DNA of 11,020 nt from Candidatus Zixiibacteriota bacterium (lineage in GTDB: Bacteria; Zixibacteria; MSB-5A5; GN15; FEB-12): the NCBI GenBank assembly GCA_022564135.1, contig JADFLZ010000039.1, positions 1-11,020 on the forward strand, in the 5' to 3' direction. The position numbers were made by a program, and so were the translations under genes. Position 1 is the first letter of the stretch, and the number at the start of each line of letters is the position of its first letter. The notes under the pieces are model-generated. The model had not been told where the DNA came from. It did not search any database and was given only the letters and a program-made list of their open reading frames with translations. Of this stretch, positions 1-7,027 are shown piece by piece.

Positions 1-1108
1 AAAGTTTCGGGCTGAAAACGCCATAGTCACTGGTAGCAATAAGAACCGGCCACGACTGAAAGCCGGCCTGGCGGCACATGGCCACCAGCAGTACGTTTTT
101 TTCCTCTGCGGTACCCTCTCTGGATTTCAGCGCTTTTTCAACGTTGTCATTAAAAAACCAGGTGCTGACGTCGGCTTTGGTGGTCTGTATACTGTCACGT
201 ACAAATTTATATATGGCCAGCGCTCTGGCATCTTCGTCTTCAGCATCTGCTGTCAAAGATGCCACGAGTTCTTTTAGCCCTTTGCTTTTTCTTATATATT
301 TCTTAATCACTTGCTTGGTGAAAACTTCACCAAGGTCCTGCCAGCCTTCCACGAAAGCTACAAACTGATAGGCACTGGTGTAGGAAACAAGCTGGTTTTT
401 CAACGATGATTCGAAATTGTAAATGGCGCCGCTCATAGGTTCATCACGCAAAGGCGGCAGATTAGTCATTGTCCAGGTAAAGGTTTTATATTTGTTTAGT
501 GCGCTTATTTCTTCGGTTGGTTCCTGAAATGGCAGAGGGATATTATTGTAAGCGGATGAATAAATAAACCCCGGTGCCAGCGTCAGCGAAAATTGCGAAG
601 ATAGTGTGTACTGCTGGTTATGAAACTCCCAGGAATCAAGAGACGAAAAACGATCGTTAAAATTGCGGAATTTGTATTCTAAAATAGCACCCGGCTCGAC
701 ATGGGGAAAAGAAAAAGTTTTGGTACGGCTGTTGCCATGCTCCTGCTTTTGAATATTGCCGCCTTTAACTTTATGCTTTTTTCCGTCGGGTGTTATAGTG
801 TGAGCTTTGAGACTTTTAATCTTATCACCCTTCCGGTACCAGATAGCAATATCTCCCACTTCTTTGGCGCCGGCGTCATTAAATACTTTCATACGAACAT
901 GCCGGTAAAAAGAGATGCCGTCCGGTTCGATTTCCATTTCACCTATATCAAAAAGGATTATGACATTTGCATCAGGATAGTCCTCCGGCAGGGGAGTGGC
1001 CCATTCGGCCTCACTGATTTTGCCCCATTTCGGTTTATTACCGGCAAAAGCTAAAGTTGTAGATAGACAAAGTAATAATACAGCAAAAAGATACACACGC
1101 CTGCTCAT
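1..1108 (-). CDS. Secreted DUF3857 / transglutaminase-like protein, 3' end outside the window
   Basis: Translating the minus strand from an ATG at 1106-1108 gives 369 uninterrupted codons up to the window edge. A strong Shine-Dalgarno (AAGGGAGG, 1113-1120) sits just upstream and fixes the start. Residues 1-22 form a signal peptide (MSRR, then a hydrophobic stretch ending in AFA), so the product is exported to the periplasm or cell surface. Residues of about 45-230 match the DUF3857 beta-rich domain, including the typical stretch around ITPDGKKHKV. From about residue 290 there is a transglutaminase-like fold, with IYKFVRDSI leading into GTAEEKNVLLVAMCRQAG near residues 332-349. Family members with an active site have Cys where this protein has Ala334 (GDCKDK-type versus GTAEEK here), so the visible part appears to lack the nucleophile. 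Several Bacteroidota homologues are degenerate in the same way. The gene is divergent from the aceE operon. The family is confidently recognised; the physiological role is unknown. Confidence 0.85.
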   Translation of the reverse strand, partial: MSRRVYLFAVLLLCLSTTLAFAGNKPKWGKISEAEWATPLPEDYPDANVIILFDIGEMEIEPDGISFYRHVRMKVFNDAGAKEVGDIAIWYRKGDKIKSLKAHTITPDGKKHKVKGGNIQKQEHGNSRTKTFSFPHVEPGAILEYKFRNFNDRFSSLDSWEFHNQQYTLSSQFSLTLAPGFIYSSAYNNIPLPFQEPTEEISALNKYKTFTWTMTNLPPLRDEPMSGAIYNFESSLKNQLVSYTSAYQFVAFVEGWQDLGEVFTKQVIKKYIRKSKGLKELVASLTADAEDEDARALAIYKFVRDSIQTTKADVSTWFFNDNVEKALKSREGTAEEKNVLLVAMCRQAGFQSWPVLIATSDYGVFSPKL

Positions 1109-1170
1109 CGTGCCTCCCTTGGTTGTTTGAAAAAAATCCAGCCCGGATCAATCCAACAGTTTCGAACTCA

Positions 1171-1198
1171 AAAATAGGAAACAGAATCCGGTTTTCAA
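1171..1198 (-). promoter_or_regulatory. Candidate sigma70-type promoter for the DUF3857 gene
   Basis: On the minus strand TTGAAA (1193-1198, 5 of 6 to the -35 consensus) is followed after 16 bases by TATTTT (1171-1176, 4 of 6 to the -10 consensus). Initiation would fall near 1164, leaving a leader of about 55 bases before the start codon at 1108. The match is by eye only; AT-rich intergenic DNA often contains such boxes. Confidence 0.35.
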
Positions 1199-1480
1199 AG
1201 CGAAAAATGGAGCCTTGTTGTGAGGATTTGCGGCAAGGTGTAAGGCGATGCGTATCATATATTACATCGTGGGCGACTACTAAAGAAGATAAGTGACTTA
1301 GCGCAGAGGCGATGTTTGCTTGTGCCAGACTTGTGAACCAGAATTTCGACTTCTAAGTATGGGCATACCTGAAAATTGCTGCCATTTTCCTCCAGATAAT
1401 GACAATCTTGAGTAATAAAACTTGTTGAGCCTGCCGCTGGCAATCGTTAAATTATGCTGAATACAATGCCGCTGATAGGC

Positions 1481-1489
1481 TGATATAAC
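1481..1489 (+). promoter_or_regulatory. Candidate extended -10 promoter for the aceE operon
   Basis: The sequence TGATATAAC contains TATAAC (5 of 6 to TATAAT) preceded by TG one base upstream, the extended -10 configuration that tolerates a poor -35 box. Initiation would be near 1496, giving a leader of about 30 bases that contains the ribosome binding site GAGGT at 1515-1519, seven bases before the ATG at 1527. Alternative -10-like boxes occur slightly upstream (TACAAT near 1462), so the exact promoter is uncertain. Confidence 0.3.
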
Positions 1490-1526
1490 AGATATACAGC
1501 AGCGCACCCAAAACGAGGTAAGAGTT

Positions 1527-4202
1527 ATGGCCGTCAAAGACCCGCATGATATAGTCAAACAGTTAGAATTTGAAAATAAAGAGTGGCTGGAATCGATAGA
1601 TTACATTTATCAAAACCAGGGGCCCAAGCGGGTGGTGGAGCTCATAAAAAAACTCCAGCTGCGGGCGCAGCAGCTTGGTGTGCATCTGCATTTTACGGCC
1701 AACACGCCCTATATCAACACTATTTCGGTCGAAGAACAGCCGGTCTATCCCGGCAATCGCAAAATCGAACGCCGCATAAAGAGCATTATCCGCTGGAATG
1801 CGATGGCTATGGTCGTCCGTGCCAACCGTCAGGAAGCCGGTATAGGCGGGCATATTTCAACTTATGCCTCGGCCGCGACTTTGCTTGAAGTTGGCTTTAA
1901 TCATTTTTTTAAGGGTAAAGGGGAGAACTTTCAGGGCGACCAGATATATTTCCAGGGGCACGCCGCGCCGGGGATTTATGCCCGGGCCTTTTTAGAGGGT
2001 CGGCTTTCTCTCAAACATCTTGAAAATTTCCGGCGTGAACTAAGCGATGGCGGCGGTCTTTCGTCGTATCCGCACCCGCGTCTGATGCCGGACTTCTGGG
2101 AATTCCCGACAGTCTCAATGGGACTTTCATCGATCATGGCTATCTATCAGGCCAGGTTTAATCACTACCTGCGAGACAGAGGTATAAAAGATACCGACGG
2201 CCCCAAAGTCTGGGCATTTCTGGGTGACGGAGAGCTGGACGAACCGGAATCACTGGGAGCTATCACCCTGGCCTCCCGCGAAAAGCTGGATAATCTGATT
2301 TTTGTAGTGAATTGTAATCTTCAGCGCCTCGACGGACCTGTCCGGGGTAACGGCAAAGTAATTCAGGAGTTTGAAGCTGCTTTCCGCGGGGCAGGCTGGA
2401 ATGTTATCAAAGTTATCTGGGGAGATGGCTGGGACCCGCTCTTTGAACAGGACGATGACGGTACTCTGGTAAAGAGAATGGAAGAGGCCGTTGATGGCGA
2501 TTACCAGAAATATTCAGTTTCCGGTGGTAAATATATCAGAGAACGATTTTTCGGAAAATATGAGAAGCTGACCGAAATGGTCAGTAATTTATCCGACGAA
2601 CAGCTGCACAAGCTCAATCGCGGCGGACACGATCCGGAAAAAGTTTACGCAGCTTACAAAAAAGCAGTCGAGCATACCGGCCAGCCGACCGTGATACTTG
2701 CCAAGACTATCAAAGGCTACGGGCTGGGTGAAGCGGGTGAAGGCAGAAACGTAACCCACCAGCAAAAGAAATTGAACGAACAGGAGCTGCGCGACTTCCG
2801 CACCAGATTCGGCATTCCGATCTCAGATGACGATGTAGCCGAAGCGCCTTTTTATAAACCGGCCGAGGACAGCGAAGAGATGATCTATCTCCGCGAGCGC
2901 AGAGAAGAACTGGGCGGCTTTGTACCCAAGCGAATCGTGTCTGTCGACCCCATTAAACCTCCGCCGGACGAAATTTTTTCAGAATTTTATGAAGGCAGCG
3001 GTGAGCGGGAAGTTGCCACTACCATGGTAGTCGTACAGCTTTTGTCAAAACTTCTGGCTGACAAGAAAATCGGCAAATATGTAGTTCCGATTGTACCGGA
3101 TGAAGCCCGTACCTTTGGCATGGAATCTCTTTTCAGAAAAGTCGGCATTTACTCGCGGGTCGGTCAGCTTTATGAGCCGGTTGACAGAGAAACGCTGCTC
3201 TATTACAAAGAAGCGACCGACGGTCAGATTTTAGAAGAAGGAATTACCGAAGCAGGTTCAATGTCATCATTCATTGCCGCCGGCACCGCCTATGCCTCGC
3301 ACGGCATTAATATGATTCCATTTTTTATATTTTACTCAATGTTTGGTTTTCAGAGAATTGGCGATCTTATCTGGGCGGCCGGAGATATTCAGGTGCGCGG
3401 TTTTCTGTTAGGCGGTACAGCCGGCAGAACCACCCTGCACGGCGAGGGACTGCAGCATCAGGACGGTCACAGCCACGTCTATGCCTACGCGCTGCCCAAT
3501 ATGAAAGCCTACGACCCCGCTTTCGCTTATGAACTGGCTGTTATTATAAAAGAGGGAATAAACAGAATGTTCGTTAAACAGGAAGATCTGTTTTATTACC
3601 TGACCGTCATGAATGAAACCTACAAAATGCCAAAGATGCCAGAGGGTTCAGAAGAAGGCATATTGAAAGGCATATATCGCTTTAGCAAATCATCGCATCC
3701 ATCTAAAAGTAAAGCGCACTTATTTGGCAGCGGCACAATTATCAACGAAGTCATAAAGGCACAGAAAATTCTTGAAGAAAAATATGACGTCTCAGCCGAT
3801 GTCTGGAGCGTGACCAGTTACAAAGAACTTTATCACGATGCCATAGAGACCGAGAGATGGAATCTGCTGAACCCCGATAAAGAGCAGAAACTTCCGTACA
3901 TTTCTGAAGTACTCAAAGATGAAACCGGCGTCTTTGTCGCCTCATCTGACTATCTAAAATCGCTGCCCTGCTCAATCGCCAAGTGGCTGCCGGGACCACT
4001 GGCAGCGCTGGGGACCGATGGCTACGGCCGCTCTGCTTCCAGAGTCGCACTCAGAAACTTCTTCGAAATCGATTACCGCTTTGTAACCATAGCTGCCCTA
4101 ACTCAGCTGTCCGAACAGGGCACAGTTGAAAAATCGGTAGTTAAAAAGGCGTACAAAGACTTAGATATTAATCCTCAAAAATTGAATCCGCACCATGATT
4201 AA
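1527..4202 (+). CDS. aceE: Pyruvate dehydrogenase E1 component, homodimeric type
   Basis: This thiamine diphosphate enzyme decarboxylates pyruvate and reductively acetylates the lipoyl arm of E2, the entry step of the cytoplasmic pyruvate dehydrogenase complex. It has 891 residues against 887 in E. coli and resembles the E. coli protein throughout. The cofactor motif starts GDGELDEPES at residue 233 and continues to NCNLQRLDGPV. Glu575 matches the E. coli cofactor-activating Glu571. His109, His145, His411 and His644 match E. coli active-site histidines 106, 142, 407 and 640, the last within GLQHQDGHSH. The stretch IPFFIFYSMFGFQRIGD is typical of this family and unlike the alpha/beta heterotetrameric E1. 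GAGGT lies seven bases before the ATG, which supports this start. The 3' end overlaps aceF by 8 bases. No adjacent pdhR-like regulator is present. Nothing suggests degradation, and the identification is secure. Confidence 0.98.
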   Translation: MAVKDPHDIVKQLEFENKEWLESIDYIYQNQGPKRVVELIKKLQLRAQQLGVHLHFTANTPYINTISVEEQPVYPGNRKIERRIKSIIRWNAMAMVVRANRQEAGIGGHISTYASAATLLEVGFNHFFKGKGENFQGDQIYFQGHAAPGIYARAFLEGRLSLKHLENFRRELSDGGGLSSYPHPRLMPDFWEFPTVSMGLSSIMAIYQARFNHYLRDRGIKDTDGPKVWAFLGDGELDEPESLGAITLASREKLDNLIFVVNCNLQRLDGPVRGNGKVIQEFEAAFRGAGWNVIKVIWGDGWDPLFEQDDDGTLVKRMEEAVDGDYQKYSVSGGKYIRERFFGKYEKLTEMVSNLSDEQLHKLNRGGHDPEKVYAAYKKAVEHTGQPTVILAKTIKGYGLGEAGEGRNVTHQQKKLNEQELRDFRTRFGIPISDDDVAEAPFYKPAEDSEEMIYLRERREELGGFVPKRIVSVDPIKPPPDEIFSEFYEGSGEREVATTMVVVQLLSKLLADKKIGKYVVPIVPDEARTFGMESLFRKVGIYSRVGQLYEPVDRETLLYYKEATDGQILEEGITEAGSMSSFIAAGTAYASHGINMIPFFIFYSMFGFQRIGDLIWAAGDIQVRGFLLGGTAGRTTLHGEGLQHQDGHSHVYAYALPNMKAYDPAFAYELAVIIKEGINRMFVKQEDLFYYLTVMNETYKMPKMPEGSEEGILKGIYRFSKSSHPSKSKAHLFGSGTIINEVIKAQKILEEKYDVSADVWSVTSYKELYHDAIETERWNLLNPDKEQKLPYISEVLKDETGVFVASSDYLKSLPCSIAKWLPGPLAALGTDGYGRSASRVALRNFFEIDYRFVTIAALTQLSEQGTVEKSVVKKAYKDLDINPQKLNPHHD

Positions 4203-5517
4203 AGAAGTCAGCATCCCCGATATTGGTGAAAACATAACCGAAGGAACTGTGATTGATATTTTAGTTGCCGAAGGTGATCTGGTCAAAGAAGAGCAGGGCT
4301 TAATAGAGTTTGAAACCGACAAAGCGGTAGTTGATATTCCTTCGCCGTTTGCGGGTACAGTCAGCGAAATTTTGATTGCCAAAGGTGACACGGTCAGTAT
4401 CGGCAAAGTTATAATAAAAATCGAAACCGAAGTTGCCGCTCAGTCTAAAATAGAAAAAGAAAAAGAAAAGTCTGCTCCGACTGTTACAGATGAAAAAGAA
4501 AAAGAGCCTGCAGCCAGCAAACCAAAACAAGAAGCACTGGAAAAAATAAAAGCAGAAGCTCCGGCTTTAGTAAAAACTAAAGCAGAGCCGCTTAAAGATA
4601 TACCGGTAGCGTCTGACTCCGCTCCGGCATCGCCCACTGTCAGGCGCTTAGCGCGGGAGCTGGGAGCGGACATCAACAAAGTTTCCGGAACCGGTCCGGG
4701 AGAGCGCATTACCGATGAAGATGTTAAAGCCTTTGTAAAGCGTCTGGTACTGGCCAAAGGCGGAGAGCCGTCTGGCGCCCGGCAGTTTATGCCTCTGCCG
4801 GATTTAAGTAAGTGGGGAGAAATCGAAAGAGAAAAAATGTCGCGCGTCAGAGAACTTATTGCCAAAGGTACCGGCTATTCCTGGTCAATAATTCCCCACG
4901 TGACCCAGTTTGACCAGGCTGATATAACTCAGCTCGAAGAATTTCGCAAGACATTCAACAAGCGCCACAAAAATGACGGAATCAAACTTACGGTTACTTC
5001 GATACTGATGAAAGTAATCGCCGAGGCTGTCATAAAATTTCCCCGCTTTAACGCCAGCATAGATGATGCGACCAATGAAATTGTATACAGAAAATATTGC
5101 AATATCGGAATTGCCGCAGACACCGACCGGGGCCTTTTAGTGCCGGTCATTCGCGATATTAAAAGCAAGAGCATAGTCGAGCTGGCCAGAGAACTGATAG
5201 ATATAGCCGAGCGCACTCGCGCTAAGAAAATAAGCCCGGATGAACTTGATGGCGGCACATTTACAATTTCCAATCAAGGAGGAATCGGTGGCATAAATTT
5301 CACCCCGATAGTGCTTTGGCCGCAAGTGGCTATTCTGGGCGTGAGCAGAGCCTCAATGCAGCAGGTCTATGTCAACGGCGAATTTGTGCCGAGACTGATT
5401 ATGCCTCTGTCACTGTCGTACGACCATCGTGCCAACGACGGCGCCGATGCCGCCCGTTTTATGCGCTGGGTCTGCGAAGCGGTTGAACATCCTTTAACAT
5501 TGTTCGTGGATAAATAA
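4195..5517 (+). CDS. aceF: Dihydrolipoamide acetyltransferase (pyruvate dehydrogenase E2), single lipoyl domain
   Basis: E2 forms the core of the pyruvate dehydrogenase complex and transfers acetyl from its lipoyl arm to CoA. Domains in order are: a lipoyl domain at about 1-78 with the lipoylated lysine at Lys43 in ETDKAVVD; a flexible linker at about 80-143, richer in Lys/Glu than the usual Ala/Pro; a peripheral-subunit-binding domain at about 145-181 (SPTVRRLARELG, then GERITDEDV); and the catalytic domain from about 200 to 440. The active site HRANDG has catalytic His411 and Asp415. The catalytic domain is close to the E. coli type, for example IPHVTQFDQADITQLEEFRK. There is one lipoyl domain where E. 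coli AceF has three, which makes the protein shorter (440 residues). The ATG lies inside the aceE 3' end and no Shine-Dalgarno is evident, so translation is probably coupled to aceE. The frame supports acetyltransferase rather than succinyltransferase because it directly follows aceE. Confidence 0.96.
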   Translation: MIKEVSIPDIGENITEGTVIDILVAEGDLVKEEQGLIEFETDKAVVDIPSPFAGTVSEILIAKGDTVSIGKVIIKIETEVAAQSKIEKEKEKSAPTVTDEKEKEPAASKPKQEALEKIKAEAPALVKTKAEPLKDIPVASDSAPASPTVRRLARELGADINKVSGTGPGERITDEDVKAFVKRLVLAKGGEPSGARQFMPLPDLSKWGEIEREKMSRVRELIAKGTGYSWSIIPHVTQFDQADITQLEEFRKTFNKRHKNDGIKLTVTSILMKVIAEAVIKFPRFNASIDDATNEIVYRKYCNIGIAADTDRGLLVPVIRDIKSKSIVELARELIDIAERTRAKKISPDELDGGTFTISNQGGIGGINFTPIVLWPQVAILGVSRASMQQVYVNGEFVPRLIMPLSLSYDHRANDGADAARFMRWVCEAVEHPLTLFVDK

Positions 5518-5526
5518 AATAGTTAA

Positions 5527-6972
5527 ATGACAGCCGCAAACGCCAAAGATAAATCGACACAGTTAGTAGTCATCGGGGGCGGACCGGGAGGCTATGTGGC
5601 CGCCTTTCATGCTGCTGATTTGGGCATGCAAGTCGTTATCGTTGACCCCGAGCTGAACCCCGGCGGAGTCTGTCTTTATCGCGGCTGCATTCCATCGAAG
5701 GCACTTTTACACGCGGCAGAAATTATTCGCGAGGCAGAGCACGCTAAAAACTTCGGGATAGATTTTGGCAAACCTAAAATAGATCTGAGTAAACTTCGAG
5801 GCTGGAAAGACGAAGTCGTCAGCAAATTAACCGGCGGAGTAGGACAACTGGCCAAACTTAGAAAAGTTGAGCATATACGAGGTCTGGCAACTTTTGAAAA
5901 CGCCAACACGCTCAATATAAAAACTAACGACAACGAATCTTATAAGCTGTCGTTTGAAAATGCCATCATAGCCACCGGTTCATCACCATCAAAAATTCCC
6001 GGTATCTCAATCGACAGCAAGAATGTACTGGACTCAACCACGGCTCTTAACCTGGATAATGTTCCCAAAAGTCTACTGGTAATTGGCGGAGGCTATATTG
6101 GTCTGGAAATGGGGACAGTTTATGCCGCACTTGGCTCCAAAGTAACGGTTGTGGAAATGACCGATGGAATTTTACCCGGAGCTGACCGTGACCTGGCAGC
6201 AGAGCTATTCAAAAGGATTGAAAAAATATTTGTCAGCATTTTGCTTAAAACAAAAGTTGTCGGTCTTAAAGAAGAAAAAAGCGGTATCAAAGTAAGTTTC
6301 GAGAGTGACGATGGTAGCAATGCAGAAAAGAAAGAACAAGTTTTTGATAAAGTTTTGATATCAATCGGCCGCCAGCCTAACTCAAAAAATCTTGGTCTTG
6401 AAAACATAAATACAGAAACAGACAAACTCGGTTTTATAAAAATAGATTTACAGCGCCGCACAGCTGAAAATTCAGTTTTTGCAATAGGTGATGTAGCCGG
6501 TGAGCCGATGCTGGCGCATAAGGCTTCGCATGAAGGCAAAGTAGCGGTGGAGGTAATCGCAGGAATGAAAACGGTTTTTGAACCGAAAGCAATTCCGGCC
6601 GTAGTTTTTACAGATCCTGAAATCGCCTGGTGCGGCCTGACCGAAACAGAGGCCAAAGAATCGGGGCGGGATGTTAAAATTTTGAAATTTCCCTGGAGAG
6701 CATCAGGGCGGGCAGTAACACTTGACCGCTCCGATGGTCTCACCAAACATATAGTAGATGCCAAAACCGGGCGTATTCTGGGTGTCGGCATTGCCGGCCC
6801 ACGCGCCGGCGAGCTTATCACAGAGGGCGTTCTGGCGATTGAAATGGCGGCTCTGGCTTCAGACTTAGAGCTGACCATTCATCCCCATCCGACTCTTTCA
6901 GAAACAGTTATGGAGGCGGCTGAGATGTTTGCAGGACAGTCGACTCATTATTATAAACCGAAGCGAAAATGA
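5527..6972 (+). CDS. lpd: Dihydrolipoamide dehydrogenase (E3)
   Basis: This FAD flavoprotein reoxidises dihydrolipoyl groups with NAD+, and is the last enzyme of the pyruvate dehydrogenase cycle. It may also serve 2-oxoglutarate dehydrogenase or glycine cleavage elsewhere in the genome. The FAD-binding GGGPGGY lies near residues 17-23. The redox disulfide is Cys49-Cys54 in GGVCLYRGCIPSKALLH, where E. coli has CLNVGC. The NAD-binding GGGYIGLEMG is at about 187-196, and the second FAD motif AIGDVAG at 319-325. The C-terminal dimerisation domain carries the proton-shuttling His454 and its partner Glu459 in HPHPTLSE. The length of 481 residues is normal. The gene begins 9 bases after the aceF stop, with an AT-rich spacer and no visible Shine-Dalgarno, so it is part of the same operon and perhaps translationally coupled. 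A long open frame on the opposite strand of this gene has no family features and is discounted. Confidence 0.97.
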   Translation: MTAANAKDKSTQLVVIGGGPGGYVAAFHAADLGMQVVIVDPELNPGGVCLYRGCIPSKALLHAAEIIREAEHAKNFGIDFGKPKIDLSKLRGWKDEVVSKLTGGVGQLAKLRKVEHIRGLATFENANTLNIKTNDNESYKLSFENAIIATGSSPSKIPGISIDSKNVLDSTTALNLDNVPKSLLVIGGGYIGLEMGTVYAALGSKVTVVEMTDGILPGADRDLAAELFKRIEKIFVSILLKTKVVGLKEEKSGIKVSFESDDGSNAEKKEQVFDKVLISIGRQPNSKNLGLENINTETDKLGFIKIDLQRRTAENSVFAIGDVAGEPMLAHKASHEGKVAVEVIAGMKTVFEPKAIPAVVFTDPEIAWCGLTETEAKESGRDVKILKFPWRASGRAVTLDRSDGLTKHIVDAKTGRILGVGIAGPRAGELITEGVLAIEMAALASDLELTIHPHPTLSETVMEAAEMFAGQSTHYYKPKRK

Positions 6973-7027
6973 AAAGGGAGACAAAGCCTATTAGATGTTA
7001 GAGTAGATTGTTTTGTCTTAAACAGAC

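Larger units (their letters stand above)
1109..1526. other. Divergent intergenic region between the DUF3857 gene and aceE
   Basis: This 418-base stretch holds the translation and probable transcription start signals of two divergent genes. Besides the candidate promoters and ribosome binding sites, I see only weak inverted repeats (for example CGATG near 1246 with CATCG near 1265). I found no tRNA-like cloverleaf and no recognisable operator. Open frames crossing it on the minus strand give protein sequence with no family resemblance and run through the aceE start. The central part, about 1205-1475, is unexplained. Confidence 0.7.

Noticed and set aside
701..1054. A 117-codon plus-strand frame with a hydrophobic N-terminus
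   Set aside because: It is opposite the DUF3857 gene, whose minus-strand translation is clearly the real one, with signal peptide, Shine-Dalgarno and family motifs.
1240..1400. Possible tRNA or structured RNA in the intergenic region
   Set aside because: No acceptor-stem pairing, T-loop GTTCNA box or other cloverleaf feature could be found.
1298..1558. Minus-strand open frames in the aceE upstream region
   Set aside because: They run through the aceE start, lack ribosome binding sites and resemble no known protein.
4440..4600. Purine-rich A/G tract with repeated GAAAAA units in aceF
   Set aside because: It encodes the Lys/Glu-rich flexible linker of E2 and is explained by low-complexity protein sequence. 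The frame continues intact, so there is no sign of programmed slippage.
6120..6878. A 252-codon open frame antisense to lpd
   Set aside because: It lies entirely opposite a well-conserved gene, is Ser/Ala/Leu-rich in the way antisense frames are, and shows no family motif or ribosome binding site.
6979..7018. Inverted repeat AGACAAA ... TTTGTCT between lpd and the baeRF gene
   Set aside because: Seven-base AT-rich arms around a 26-base loop with no T-run directly after a stable stem make it a poor terminator. It is likely chance.
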